Assembly (NCBI RefSeq): GCF_040105385.1
Contig: NZ_JBEDNQ010000002.1
Span: 1 to 64,000, forward strand
DNA from: Pseudonocardia nematodicida
GTDB taxonomy: Bacteria > Actinomycetota > Actinomycetes > Mycobacteriales > Pseudonocardiaceae
DNA length: 64,000 nt
Direction: 5' to 3'
The notes beneath the pieces are model-generated. The model was given only the letters and a program-made list of their open reading frames with translations, did no database searches and was not told the DNA's origin. The position numbers and the translations under genes are program-made. Positions 19,273-27,549 of the stretch are shown piece by piece (the first letter of the stretch is position 1; each line of letters starts with the position of its first letter).

Positions 19273-21417
19273 TCAGTCGATCTCGTCGGGGTCGAGGCAG
19301 ATCCGGACCGGGTCGGTCGCCTTGCGGGCGGTCCGCAGGGCCTGCGCGTCGTGCAGGGCGGCGGCCAGCCGGCGTCCGGCCGCGCGGGGTACCCGCAGCA
19401 GCGCGCGTTCCCGGATCGCGTCCCGGTCCACGCCCGGCCGGTCCGGCGGATCGATCTCGACCGGCCCCAGCAGCTCGACGCCCTCGGGCGGTTCCCTCTC
19501 GGTGCCGACGCGCGTTCCGCGTCCGCTGCTCTCGGTGCCGATGCCCGTTCCGCGTCCGCTGCTCTCGGTGCCGAGCACGACATCGCAGATCTCGGCGACG
19601 GCGGCGGGTGAGCCCTCCACCGCGGCCATCCGCATCGCCGGCGGGAACCCCACCTCGGCGCGGGCGGCGAGCTCCTGCTCGGCGTGCCAGGCCGGGTCCC
19701 ACCGGACCAGCGCCTGCACCGTCGGGATCGCGGCCTCGGCGATCACCACGACCCGGCCGCCCTCGGTGTGCGGCACGACCCCCGCGGCGGCGGCGAACCA
19801 GCGCCGCAGGGTCTCCTCGGCCACCCGCAGGTCGGGCCGGGACAGCATCGCCCAGCCGTCCAGCAGCAGCGCGGCGCCGTAGCCGCCCTCGACGACCGGC
19901 TCCGCCCCCGGCGTCGCGACGACGAGCGCCGGCCCGGGCTCGACGGCGTCGAGCACCTTGGCGCCGCCCCCGGAGCTCCGCACGGGCACCCCGGGGAACG
20001 CCCGCCCCAGCTCCTCGGCGGTCCGCCCGGCCCCGACGACGCCGGCCCGCAGCCGCCGCGAACCGCAGCCGCCACACCGGAACCCGGGTTCGGCCCGTCC
20101 GCACCAGCGGCAGGCCGGGAGGGTCGCCGACTCGCCGGACGCGGCGCCACGCGGGAGCCCCAGCGGCCCGGCACAGTGCCGGCACCGGGACGCCTCCCGG
20201 CACGACGCGCACGCCAGGAACGGCAGGTAACCGGCGCGCGGGACCTGCACCAGGACCGGGCGCCCGGCCTTCAATGCCTCCCGGGCCGCCTCGAACGCCA
20301 CGCCCGGCACCCGGGCGGCGCGGGCCGACGGGTCCCGGACCAGCTGGCTGTCGCTCTCGCCGATCGCGGTCACCCGCGGCGCGCGGGCGCGCACGGTCGC
20401 CCGGTCGGCGACCACCGGGCTGGCCCAGCCGGACTCCACCAGCACCTGGGCCTCCGCGGTCCGGGCGAACCCGCCGACCAGCAGCGCGGCGCCTTCGCGA
20501 TGGGCACGCAGCATCAGCACGTCCCGGACCTGCGGGTAAGGCGCGCGGGGTTCGGAGTGCGAGTCGTCGCCGTCGTCCCAGACGGCGAGCAGCCCGAGCG
20601 CACCGAGCGGCGCGAACGCCGCCGACCGGGTCCCGACGACCACCCGGGCACTCCCCCGCCGCACCGCCAGCCAGCGGCGGTAGCGCTCGGCCGGTCCGAG
20701 GTCCGCGGTCAGCGCGACGACGGCGTCCGGCCCGAGCAGCGCGGCGCACGCGGCGTGCAGCCGGTCGACGTCGCGCTGGTCGGGCACCACCAGCAGCGCG
20801 GACCGCCCGGCGGTCCGGGTCGCGGCGGCGGCCTCGGCCAGCCGCTCCGGCCAGCGCTCGCCGGGCAGTGCCTGCCAGACCGCGTGCGCGGCACGACCGC
20901 CCGCGAGCGCGTCGAGCAGCGCGGTGCCCCGCGGGTAGGCCGACCAGCCGGTGCGGTCCGGCGCCGTGGGGGTCTCCGCTGCCCGCTCGCGCGGGGTCTC
21001 CGACTCGACCCGGGCGTGCCGGGCCGGCACGGCCAGGCGCAGGACGTCGGCCATCACACCCGCGTACCGGTCGGCGACGGCGCGGGCGAGCCCGGCCACC
21101 TCCGGTGTCAGGACGGGCTCGGCGGAGACCACCTTCTCCACCCAGGCGAGCTTGCCGCCGTGCGCGGAGTCGTCGGCCCGCTCGAGCAGGAACCCGTCGA
21201 CCATCCGCCCGGCGAATCGCACCCGCACCCGCGCGCCGGCCACCGCGGCCTCGTCGAGGTGCCCGGGCACCCGGTAGTCGAAGGGCCGGTCCAGGTGCGG
21301 CAGCGGGACGTCGACGACGACCCGAGCCACCGGCAGCACCGCGGCGGGCTTCCACTCGCCGCGGTCCCGGGGCGCGCGCCGGGGACGCGGCGCGGCGCGG
21401 GGGGCGGAGGTGGTCAC
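19273..21417 (-). CDS. priA: Actinobacterial PriA (primosomal protein N'), helicase motifs lost
   Basis: Replication-restart protein of 714 residues. The N-terminal DNA-binding part (PLPHLDRPFDYRVPG) and the zinc cysteines in the middle (CASCREASRCRHC, CRWCGR, CGGC) are typical of PriA. The Walker A loop is absent, and the position of the DEAH box reads VWDDGDDS. So it probably has no helicase activity, as is known for actinobacterial PriA. A short Gly/Thr/Ser repeat near residues 615-640 is encoded by a 33-bp tandem repeat. First gene of the priA-def-fmt-rsmB run. Confidence 0.93.
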   Translation of the reverse strand: MTTSAPRAAPRPRRAPRDRGEWKPAAVLPVARVVVDVPLPHLDRPFDYRVPGHLDEAAVAGARVRVRFAGRMVDGFLLERADDSAHGGKLAWVEKVVSAEPVLTPEVAGLARAVADRYAGVMADVLRLAVPARHARVESETPRERAAETPTAPDRTGWSAYPRGTALLDALAGGRAAHAVWQALPGERWPERLAEAAAATRTAGRSALLVVPDQRDVDRLHAACAALLGPDAVVALTADLGPAERYRRWLAVRRGSARVVVGTRSAAFAPLGALGLLAVWDDGDDSHSEPRAPYPQVRDVLMLRAHREGAALLVGGFARTAEAQVLVESGWASPVVADRATVRARAPRVTAIGESDSQLVRDPSARAARVPGVAFEAAREALKAGRPVLVQVPRAGYLPFLACASCREASRCRHCAGPLGLPRGAASGESATLPACRWCGRAEPGFRCGGCGSRRLRAGVVGAGRTAEELGRAFPGVPVRSSGGGAKVLDAVEPGPALVVATPGAEPVVEGGYGAALLLDGWAMLSRPDLRVAEETLRRWFAAAAGVVPHTEGGRVVVIAEAAIPTVQALVRWDPAWHAEQELAARAEVGFPPAMRMAAVEGSPAAVAEICDVVLGTESSGRGTGIGTESSGRGTRVGTEREPPEGVELLGPVEIDPPDRPGVDRDAIRERALLRVPRAAGRRLAAALHDAQALRTARKATDPVRICLDPDEID
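19498..19578. repeat. 33-bp tandem repeat in priA
   Basis: Two nearly identical 33-bp units (19498-19530 and 19531-19563) and a 15-bp partial third encode GTESSGRGT-type undecapeptides near the C-terminus of PriA. The unit is in frame with the gene. Confidence 0.85.
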
Positions 21418-21497
21418 GCCCAGGGTCTATCAGACGGCACCGACACCGCCCCGCGCCGAGGTACCGACACCCTCGGCTCCACGCGCCGATCACCCGC

Positions 21498-21553
21498 CGA
21501 GATGCAGACCCGGGTCGTCCGGAGATCAGGACCCGACCCTGAGCCGCATCTCG
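21498..21553. repeat. Imperfect hairpin repeat between metK and priA
   Basis: Outer arms CGAGATGC (21498-21505) and GCATCTCG (21546-21553) enclose inner arms CGGGTC/GACCCG. The right part (21532-21553) shares 20 of 22 bases with 37680-37701 in the junction region. It lies upstream of priA and could be a dispersed element or part of the priA leader. Confidence 0.5.
21532..21553. repeat. Dispersed 22-bp repeat, copy 1
   Basis: Contains the shared core TGAGCCGCATCTCG and matches 37680-37701 at 20 of 22 positions in the same orientation. The two copies lie 16 kb apart in unrelated non-coding contexts. Confidence 0.5.
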
Positions 21554-21595
21554 ACGGGGAAAAGCGCCGCGGCACACGGACGTCGAGCGAACGCC

Positions 21596-21633
21596 GATGG
21601 CCGGGCACGTCGCGGAGGACGTACCCGGCCATC
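21596..21633 (-). terminator. Hairpin terminator of metK
   Basis: Arms 21596-21611 and 21618-21633 (GATGGCCGGGYACGTC) form a 16-bp stem around a 6-base loop, starting 20 bases after the metK stop. In the minus-strand RNA the single mismatch becomes a U-G wobble, which points to metK as the gene served. There is no U-tract, as is common in actinobacteria. Confidence 0.75.
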
Positions 21634-21652
21634 AGTGGGTCGAGCGGGAGGA

Positions 21653-22855
21653 TCAGCCTCCGGCGAGGGACTTCAGCGCGTCCGCCCGGGAGGTGTCCTC
21701 CCAGGGCAGGTCGACGTCGGTCCGGCCGAAGTGACCGTAGGCGGCGGTCGGCGCGTAGATCGGCCGCAGCAGCTTGAGGTCGCGGATGATCGCGGCCGGG
21801 CGGAGGTCGAAGACCTCCTCGATCGCGGCCTGGATCTTCGCCGGGTCGACGTTCTCGGTGCCGAACGTCTCGACGAACAGGCCCACCGGGGCCGCCTTGC
21901 CGATCGCGTAGGCGACCTGGACCTCGATGCGGGTGGCCAGGCCGGCGGCGACGGCGTTCTTCGCGACCCAGCGCATGGCGTACGCCGCGGAGCGGTCGAC
22001 CTTCGACGGGTCCTTGCCGGAGAAGGCGCCGCCACCGTGGCGGGCCATCCCGCCGTAGGTGTCGACGATGATCTTCCGGCCGGTCAGGCCGGCGTCACCC
22101 ATCGGGCCGCCGAGGACGAAGCGGCCGGTCGGGTTGACCAGCAGCCGCGGCTCGGACGGGTTCCAGCCCAGCGCCTCGACCTCGGGGGTCACGACGTGCT
22201 TGAGGATGTCCGGGGCGAGCATGCCGTCGAGGTCGACGTCTGCGGCGTGCTGGGTGGACAGCACGACGGTGTCGAGGCGGGCCGGCTTGTCGCCGTCGTA
22301 GTCGATGGTGACCTGGGTCTTCCCGTCGGGCCGCAGGTACGGCAGCGTGCCGTTCTTGCGGACCTCGGTCAGCCGCCGGGCCAGCCGGTGCGACAGGGCG
22401 ATCGGCAGCGGCATGAGCTCGGGGGTGTCGTCGCAGGCGTAGCCGAACATCAGGCCCTGGTCGCCGGCGCCCTGCTTGGCGATCTCGTCCTCGGCGGACT
22501 CGACGCGCTTCTCGTAGGCGGTGTCGACGCCCTGCGCGATGTCCGGGGACTGGGCGCCGATGGCGATGTTGACGCCGCAGGACTCGCCGTCGAAGCCCTT
22601 GGCCGACGAGTCGTAGCCGATCTCGAGGATCCGGTCGCGGACGATCTTGGGGATCTCCACGTACGCGTTCGTCGTGACCTCGCCGGCGACGTGCACCTGA
22701 CCGGTGGTGACCATCGTCTCGACGGCGACGCGGCTGCTCGGATCCTGCTCGAGCATCGCGTCGAGGATCGAGTCGCTGATCGCGTCACAGATCTTGTCGG
22801 GATGACCTTCGGTCACCGATTCGCTCGTGAACAGGCGGCGGCTCGTGTTCGACAC
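21653..22855 (-). CDS. metK: S-adenosylmethionine synthetase
   Basis: Makes SAM from methionine and ATP. The protein (400 residues from GTG 22855) shows LFTSESVTEGHPDK at the N-terminus, GAGDQGLMFGYA, the P-loop-like GGGAFSGKDPSKVDRS and GKAAPVGLFVETFGT. I chose the GTG at 22855 because GGAG lies 9 bases before it; the ATG at 22870 (five codons longer) is the alternative. It is monocistronic, with a hairpin terminator 20 bp downstream. No SAM riboswitch consensus was seen in the leader. Confidence 0.96.
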   Translation of the reverse strand: MSNTSRRLFTSESVTEGHPDKICDAISDSILDAMLEQDPSSRVAVETMVTTGQVHVAGEVTTNAYVEIPKIVRDRILEIGYDSSAKGFDGESCGVNIAIGAQSPDIAQGVDTAYEKRVESAEDEIAKQGAGDQGLMFGYACDDTPELMPLPIALSHRLARRLTEVRKNGTLPYLRPDGKTQVTIDYDGDKPARLDTVVLSTQHAADVDLDGMLAPDILKHVVTPEVEALGWNPSEPRLLVNPTGRFVLGGPMGDAGLTGRKIIVDTYGGMARHGGGAFSGKDPSKVDRSAAYAMRWVAKNAVAAGLATRIEVQVAYAIGKAAPVGLFVETFGTENVDPAKIQAAIEEVFDLRPAAIIRDLKLLRPIYAPTAAYGHFGRTDVDLPWEDTSRADALKSLAGG

Positions 22856-23235
22856 GCGCTGATTCTCCATCCGATCGCTTGTACTGCAGGCACTGGCTCG
22901 ACTGCCCGCCGCGGTCGTACTGACCGCGGCCCGTCAGGGCGCCCCGGAGGGCCGGAGCGACCTCTTCGAAGCACCCTAGTGCAGATCGCCGCTCCGTCGG
23001 GAGTAGCGGAGGGCGCAACTCACACACGGAGCGTCACGTTCGTTGAGTTTGCGACTACTCAGTGTCGCTGGATGGGGTGATTGTGCCGTCCGATCGCGAA
23101 TCGGGCCCGGCACCGCTCGTTGATCCGGTCGACGCCCCCGCCGACGGCCCGTGCGGCACCCCGCCCGGTCCCGGTTCCGCCCGCTCACCAGGGGCGTCGC
23201 GGCCCCGCGCCGCTGCCGGTTCGGAGGTTGTGCCC
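22856..23235. other. Intergenic region between divergent metK and the SH3-like gene
   Basis: No gene seen in these 380 bp. An imperfect inverted repeat, CGCAACTCA (23014-23022) and TGAGTTTGCG (23044-23053), lies mid-way. TAGGGT on the minus strand (plus 22973-22978) is a possible metK -10 box without a clear -35. Confidence 0.4.
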
Positions 23236-23748
23236 ATGGGTTCGAAGCCACGACGGATCGTCGCCGTCGCCGGTGCGCTGGCCGTCGCCGGGCTCGCCGC
23301 CACCGGTGTGATCGCCGGCACTGCGACGGCCGCCGGGACCGCAACCTGCACCGCGAACGTCAACGTGCGGTCCGAGGCGAGCGCCTCCGCGCCGATCGTC
23401 GGCGTCTGCGAGCGCGGCGACAACACCTCGGCCGGGGCGGAACGGGACGGTTTCGTCGAGCTGGTCGAGTACGGCGGGTGGGCGTCGGCGGAGTACGTGG
23501 CGACCCGCACCCCGTCGCCGCAGCGCACACCCGGCCCCGGGAGCGCGGACGACTCGCTCACCGCACCGCGCAGCGGCGACCCGGCCGAGCCGGTGTCGCG
23601 GTCGACGTCGTACGGGGCCTCGCCCGAGGCCGCTCCGGCGTCGGCGTCGGTGACCACCACGGCCGTCGAACCCACCCGCAGCCCGGCCGACCGCTCCGCC
23701 TCGACCGGTCCGGCGCAGACTGCCACCCCGGCCCCGTCCACCGGCTGA
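23236..23748 (+). CDS. Secreted SH3-like domain protein
   Basis: A 170-residue exported protein. Residues 1-33 form a signal peptide: MGSKPRR, a hydrophobic core VAVAGALAVAGLAATGVIAG and an Ala-rich cleavage region. Then comes a single bacterial SH3-like domain with CTANVNVRSEASASAPIVG and GWASAEYVAT, containing two Cys that could pair, and a long Pro/Ser/Thr-rich tail. GGAGG lies 7 bases before the ATG at 23236; the upstream in-frame stretch lacks such a site and would bury the signal peptide. Such domains bind cell wall or cell-surface ligands. Divergent from metK; its 3' end faces coaBC. Confidence 0.85.
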   Translation: MGSKPRRIVAVAGALAVAGLAATGVIAGTATAAGTATCTANVNVRSEASASAPIVGVCERGDNTSAGAERDGFVELVEYGGWASAEYVATRTPSPQRTPGPGSADDSLTAPRSGDPAEPVSRSTSYGASPEAAPASASVTTTAVEPTRSPADRSASTGPAQTATPAPSTG

Positions 23749-23804
23749 CCCCGTTCCGCCGGCCCCGCCCGACCCCCGTCGGAGGGGCCCGGATCACCCC
23801 GAGA

Positions 23805-23863
23805 CCCCCCACTCATGACGCTTCAGTTCGGTATGGCCGGACCAAAGCGTCATGAGTGGGGGG
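23805..23863. terminator. Perfect 19-bp hairpin between convergent SH3 gene and coaBC
   Basis: Left arm CCCCCCACTCATGACGCTT (23805-23823) and its exact complement (23845-23863) enclose a 21-base loop. It lies midway between two convergent genes, so it may terminate both transcripts. The arms contain the ACTCATGA motif also found after tpiA, so it may also be a copy of a dispersed repeat. Confidence 0.75.
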
Positions 23864-23892
23864 TTCGGGAGGGGGCGAGGCGGGCGGGCGGA

Positions 23893-25107
23893 TCAGGTCA
23901 GGCGGGGGGTGACCGCGTCCCAGATGCGGGAGGCGAGCAGCGCCTTGGAGCCCATCGGCAGCTCGTCCTCGGCACCGTCGCGGGCGAGCAGCCACCCGGC
24001 GTTGTCCGGGGTGCCGAAGGCCTTCCCGTCCCCCACCGCGTTGACGACGAGCAGGTCGCAGCCCTTGCGCGCGAGCTTGGCCCGGCCGTGGTGCAGCACG
24101 TCGCCGGTCGCGTCGCCGGTCTCGGCGGCGAACCCGACGATCACCTGGCCGTCCCGGAGCGGGTCGCGAACCAGTCCGGCGAGGATGTCCGGGTTCTGGG
24201 TCAGCCGGAGCGCGGGCGGTTCGTGGTCCCCGCGCTTGATCTTGTCGGTGGCCGTGTCGACCGGCCGGAAGTCGGCGACGGCGGCGGCCATCACGACGGC
24301 GTCGGCGTCCTCGGCGGCCGAGCGGACCGCGGCCTCCATCGCCACCGCGGTCGGCGCGCGGACGACGTCGACGGCCGCCGGGTCACCGAGGTCCTCGGTG
24401 TGCCCGGCGACGAGGGTGACCCGCGCGCCACGCTGGGCGGCTACCCGGGCGAGCGCGTAGCCCTGCTTCCCCGACGAGCGGTTCCCGAGGAAGCGGACCG
24501 GGTCGAGGGCCTCGCGGGTACCGCCCGCGCTGACCACGACGTGCCGGCCCGCCAGATCGCGGGGCAGCGCGTCCGGGCGTTCCAGCAGCAGCCGGGCGAG
24601 GTCGGCGATCTCCGCCGGGTCGGGCAGCCGTCCCCGGCCGGTGTCGGAGCCGGTCAGCCGGCCGGACGCGGGCTCGAGGACGATGGTGCCGCGCGAGCGC
24701 AGCAGCGCCACGTTGTCCCGGGTGGCGGGGTGCTCCCACATCTCGGTGTGCATCGCGGGGGCGAGCAGCACCGGGCACCGGGCGGTGAGCAGGGCTGCGG
24801 TGAGCAGGTCGTCGGACCGGCCGTGCGCGAGGCGGGCCATCAGGTCCGCGGTGGCCGGCGCGACGACGACGAGGTCGGCCCGCTGCCCGAGCGCGACGTG
24901 CGGGACCTCGTGCACGTCGGAGAAGACCCCGGTGGCGACGGGCCGCCCGGACAGGGCCTCGAAGGTCGCGGCGCCGACGAACTCCAGCGCGGACGCGGTC
25001 GGGATCACCCGGACCGCGTGCCCGGTCTCGGTGAACCGGCGGAGCAGCTCGGCGCTCTTGTAGGCCGCGATGCCGCCCGAGACACCGAGCAGAATCTCGG
25101 GAGGCAC
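23893..25107 (-). CDS. coaBC: Phosphopantothenoylcysteine decarboxylase / phosphopantothenate-cysteine ligase
   Basis: Two consecutive steps of coenzyme A synthesis. The FMN-dependent decarboxylase (CoaC) occupies the first half, with LLGVSGGIAAYKSAELLR, VVVAPATADLMARLAHG and APAMHTEMWEHPAT. The ligase (CoaB) follows, with VVVSAGGTREALDPVRFLGN, SSGKQGYALA and ADFRPVDTATDKIKR. The 404-residue length is typical. It lies 10 bp after rpoZ, in the conserved mihF-gmk-rpoZ-coaBC order. Confidence 0.97.
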   Translation of the reverse strand: MPPEILLGVSGGIAAYKSAELLRRFTETGHAVRVIPTASALEFVGAATFEALSGRPVATGVFSDVHEVPHVALGQRADLVVVAPATADLMARLAHGRSDDLLTAALLTARCPVLLAPAMHTEMWEHPATRDNVALLRSRGTIVLEPASGRLTGSDTGRGRLPDPAEIADLARLLLERPDALPRDLAGRHVVVSAGGTREALDPVRFLGNRSSGKQGYALARVAAQRGARVTLVAGHTEDLGDPAAVDVVRAPTAVAMEAAVRSAAEDADAVVMAAAVADFRPVDTATDKIKRGDHEPPALRLTQNPDILAGLVRDPLRDGQVIVGFAAETGDATGDVLHHGRAKLARKGCDLLVVNAVGDGKAFGTPDNAGWLLARDGAEDELPMGSKALLASRIWDAVTPRLT

Positions 25108-25117
25108 TCCGGTGGTC

Positions 25118-25384
25118 CTACTCGCCCTCGGTGTGCTCGAGCATCCCGGACTGGATCTCGCGCATGGCGATCGACAGCGGCTTCTCGCGCGGGCCGGGCT
25201 CGACCAGCGGCCCGACGTACTCGAGCAGGCCCTCGCCGAGCTGCGAGTAGTAGTCGTTGATCTGCCGGGCGCGCTTGGCCGCGTAGATCACCAGCGCGTA
25301 CTTCGAGCTGACCTGGCCGAGCAGGTCGTCGATCGGCGGGTAGGTGATGCCCTCGGGGGCGGTGGTGCCGGTGGGCGTGCTCAC
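25118..25384 (-). CDS. rpoZ: RNA polymerase omega subunit
   Basis: Small subunit that helps assemble and stabilise RNA polymerase. The 88-residue protein has IDDLLGQVSSKYALVIYAAKRARQIN, the region that contacts the beta-prime subunit, and the actinobacterial tail EKPLSIAMREIQSG. The start is GTG at 25384. It lies between gmk (48 bp away) and coaBC. Confidence 0.95.
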   Translation of the reverse strand: MSTPTGTTAPEGITYPPIDDLLGQVSSKYALVIYAAKRARQINDYYSQLGEGLLEYVGPLVEPGPREKPLSIAMREIQSGMLEHTEGE

Positions 25385-25432
25385 TAAGTCACTCCTGGGA
25401 AGACGGTGGTGCGGCGGCGCCGGACGGGCGCG

Positions 25433-26047
25433 TCACGCAACCGCCAATGTTACCAATCGCCGGATGACGGCCTGCAGGTCGTCGTTGACCACGATCTGGT
25501 CGAACTCGTCGCGGGCGTCCATCTCCTCGATGGCGGTGGCCAGGCGACGGGCCCGCTGCTCGGGGGTGTCGGTGCCGCGGTCGGTGAGCCGGCGGGCCAG
25601 CTCCTCCATCGACGGCGGCGCGACGAACACGGTGACCGCCTCGGGCATCACCCGCTTCACCGAGCGGGCCCCCTGCAGGTCCACCTCCACCAGCACCGGC
25701 CGGCCGGCCGCGAGAGCCCGCTCCACGGGTTCGCGGGGCGTGCCGGACCGCTGCAGACCGCCGTGCACCTCGGCCCACTCGAGCAGCTCGCCGCGCGCGA
25801 TCAGCGCGTCGAAGCCCGCCCGGTCGACGAAGCGGTAGTCGCGGCCGTCCACCTCGCCCGGCCGCGCGGGCCGGGTCGTGGCGGACACGCTGAACAACAG
25901 GTCCGGCAACGCCTCGCGCAGTCCCGCGACCACGCTGCTCTTCCCCACGCCGGACGGCCCGGCCAGCACGAGCAGGCGCCCGCGCGGGGCGCCGCTCGCC
26001 TGGTGCCCGGGGGTCACGGTCGACATGTCGGAGGAGGTTCCGGTCAC
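25433..26047 (-). CDS. gmk: Guanylate kinase
   Basis: Phosphorylates GMP to GDP. The 204-residue protein shows the P-loop LAGPSGVGKSSV, SATTRPARPGEVDGRDYRFV of the GMP-binding domain and VEVDLQGARSV. The GTG at 26047 gives an N-terminal extension of about 20 residues before the P-loop; the ATG at 26026 is a shorter alternative, and neither has a strong ribosome-binding site. It lies 13 bp after mihF. Confidence 0.95.
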   Translation of the reverse strand: MTGTSSDMSTVTPGHQASGAPRGRLLVLAGPSGVGKSSVVAGLREALPDLLFSVSATTRPARPGEVDGRDYRFVDRAGFDALIARGELLEWAEVHGGLQRSGTPREPVERALAAGRPVLVEVDLQGARSVKRVMPEAVTVFVAPPSMEELARRLTDRGTDTPEQRARRLATAIEEMDARDEFDQIVVNDDLQAVIRRLVTLAVA

Positions 26048-26060
26048 GGGACGCGCCCGA

Positions 26061-26378
26061 TCAGCTGCTGGGGTAGCGCTCGAGGAGCGCCTTGCGCTGA
26101 CGGTCGCCCAGGCCGCGCAGGCGGCGGCTCGAAGCGATCTCCAGCTCCTCCATGATCTGCTGGGCGCGGACCTTGCCGACGTTCGGCAGGGCCTCCAGGA
26201 GCGCGGAGACCTTCATCTTGCCGAGCACCTCGTCGGTCTCGGCCTTCTTCAGCACCTCCTCGAGGGTGGTGCCCCCGCGCTTGAGGCGGTCCTTCAGCTC
26301 GGCCCGGGCCCGGCGCGCGGCCGCGGCCTTCTCCAGCGCGGCGGCGCGCTGTTCCTCGGTCAGCTGGGGAAGGGCCAC
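26061..26378 (-). CDS. mihF: Actinobacterial integration host factor
   Basis: Essential nucleoid-associated protein of actinobacteria, first known as the host factor for mycobacteriophage L5 integration. The 105-residue protein shows LTEEQRAAALEKAAAARRAR and the helix-two-turn-helix part LLEALPNVGKVRAQQIMEEL. The GTG at 26378 has GGAGGA 7 bases upstream; longer readings of the frame would run into the promoter region. First gene of mihF-gmk-rpoZ-coaBC. Confidence 0.95.
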   Translation of the reverse strand: MALPQLTEEQRAAALEKAAAARRARAELKDRLKRGGTTLEEVLKKAETDEVLGKMKVSALLEALPNVGKVRAQQIMEELEIASSRRLRGLGDRQRKALLERYPSS

Positions 26379-26971
26379 GGTTGGTTCCTCCGTAGTTCGA
26401 AGTCGTGCACAGTCGTCCGCACCGCCGGTGACGGCGGCGGTCGAGTGGTGGGTCACACCGACCCGTCCGGGGGACGTCCCCGGATCCGCGATGGAACGTA
26501 CCCACGCACTCCACGGAGGCGTCAATGGGGGTCCCACCTCCGCTTTCGCGGCCATCCGGGTGATCACCGGCACGTCGGGCCCCGGCGTGTCGCGCTACCG
26601 CCCGGCTCCCCTCGGAGGCAGGTCGGCGCAACGGTGCACCCGAGCGGACGAACCCGGACTCCGGCGCATGCGCCCGGTAGCCGTCCGGGAGCGCCCGATC
26701 ACCCGACGTGACAATGATCGCGGACCGAGTGCGACGACCCGGTCGCCCACCGCCGTCCGGTGATCGTCCGGCTCACGGCGGTCGCACCGGTTCCGCGTTC
26801 CCGCACCCCGGGAGCGGTCGGCGCACCGACTGCAGCCGCTGCGAGAACCACGCCGGGGTGCGACGCGGGCAGACACGGGGTGCGCGGGCCGCCACGCGGT
26901 GCGCGAACGGCCACGGGACCCGGGGGCGACCGCGGCCGCAGACCGTCGGGCGCCGGACGCCGGGGCGTAGG
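26379..26971. other. 593-bp non-coding stretch upstream of mihF
   Basis: No credible gene on either strand; the open frames here have random-looking Arg/Pro-rich composition and no ribosome-binding sites. Apart from a candidate mihF promoter near 26495-26525 I see nothing. It separates the DUF4870 gene from mihF, both on the minus strand. Confidence 0.5.
26495..26525 (-). promoter_or_regulatory. Candidate mihF promoter
   Basis: On the minus strand, TTGACG (plus 26520-26525) and TACGTT (plus 26495-26500) are separated by 19 bases, about 115 bp upstream of the mihF start codon. The hexamers are good but the spacing is a little long. Confidence 0.4.
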
Positions 26972-27361
26972 TCAGGACAGCACGCGGATCTGGAACGGGT
27001 AGTCGTAGGACCGGTCGTTCGACGCACGCACGGCGCCCTTGATGTGACACCACGCGGACACCACGAACAGCAGGATCATCAGCGGGATGCCGACGAGCGC
27101 GCCGATCACGGTGACGATCAGCAGCCAGCTGACCAGGTACAGCACCCAGAACGACAGGTTGAAGTTGAACGCCCCGGCGGCGGCCCGGCGCGCGAACGGG
27201 TCGTCCTTCTTCACCAGCCACACCAGCAGCGGGCCGAGCAGGCTCAGGAACCCCGCGCTCACCAGGGCGGCGATCGGCGCCGACAGGTGGGCGAGGATCG
27301 CGGCGACACGGCTGCTCTCGGGTGGCCGGGAGGTGGGCTGGGTGGGGTACGGCTGCGACAT
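26972..27361 (-). CDS. DUF4870-type small membrane protein
   Basis: A 129-residue protein with a short Pro/Gln-rich N-terminus (MSQPYPTQPTSRPPESS). Three or four hydrophobic segments follow: IAALVSAGFLSLLGPLLVWL, FWVLYLVSWLLIVTVIGALV and IPLMILLFVVSAWCHIKGAV. Between them is the family signature FARRAAAGAFNFNLSFW. The ATG at 27361 has GGAGAGGG upstream. The family has no established function. It lies 188 bp downstream of pyrF on the same strand, after the pyr-operon hairpin. Confidence 0.85.
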   Translation of the reverse strand: MSQPYPTQPTSRPPESSRVAAILAHLSAPIAALVSAGFLSLLGPLLVWLVKKDDPFARRAAAGAFNFNLSFWVLYLVSWLLIVTVIGALVGIPLMILLFVVSAWCHIKGAVRASNDRSYDYPFQIRVLS

Positions 27362-27389
27362 CGATCCCTCTCCTGATCTGCGTCCGCTC

Positions 27390-27420
27390 GACCGGGGCGG
27401 TCGGTGTGACCGACCCGGTC
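27390..27420. repeat. Hairpin in the leader of the DUF4870 gene
   Basis: GGTCGGT (27399-27405) and ACCGACC (27409-27415) form a 7-bp stem with a GTG loop. The flanks GACCGGG and CCCGGTC offer an alternative outer pairing. It lies 30-60 bp upstream of the DUF4870 start codon and could be a leader structure or part of the pyr terminator region. Confidence 0.4.
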
Positions 27421-27472
27421 CGGTGGGCACGGGAGGATAGCGCCGTCACGTGCTCCCCCGTCGGACGACGCG

Positions 27473-27499
27473 GAGCCGAGTCGATCACTCGATCGGCTC
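27473..27499 (-). terminator. Terminator hairpin of the pyr operon
   Basis: Arms GAGCCGA (27473-27479) and TCGGCTC (27493-27499), extended inward by TCGA/TCGA across one bulged base, give about 11 pairs with a TCAC loop. It lies about 50 bp after the pyrF stop codon. Confidence 0.6.
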
Positions 27500-27549
27500 G
27501 GCCGCCTGCGTCGACGGCCGGGGCCGGCGGTGCGGCGGCGGTGTGCTGC

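Noticed and set aside
22912..22921. GTACTGAC as an eighth MarR operator near metK
   Set aside because: It matches only one arm of the operator; the left arm TCAGT is absent and no promoter boxes are adjacent.
22871..23062. SAM riboswitch in the metK leader
   Set aside because: No SAM-I, SAM-II or SAM-IV consensus core was recognisable. Only an imperfect inverted repeat and a weak -10 are present.
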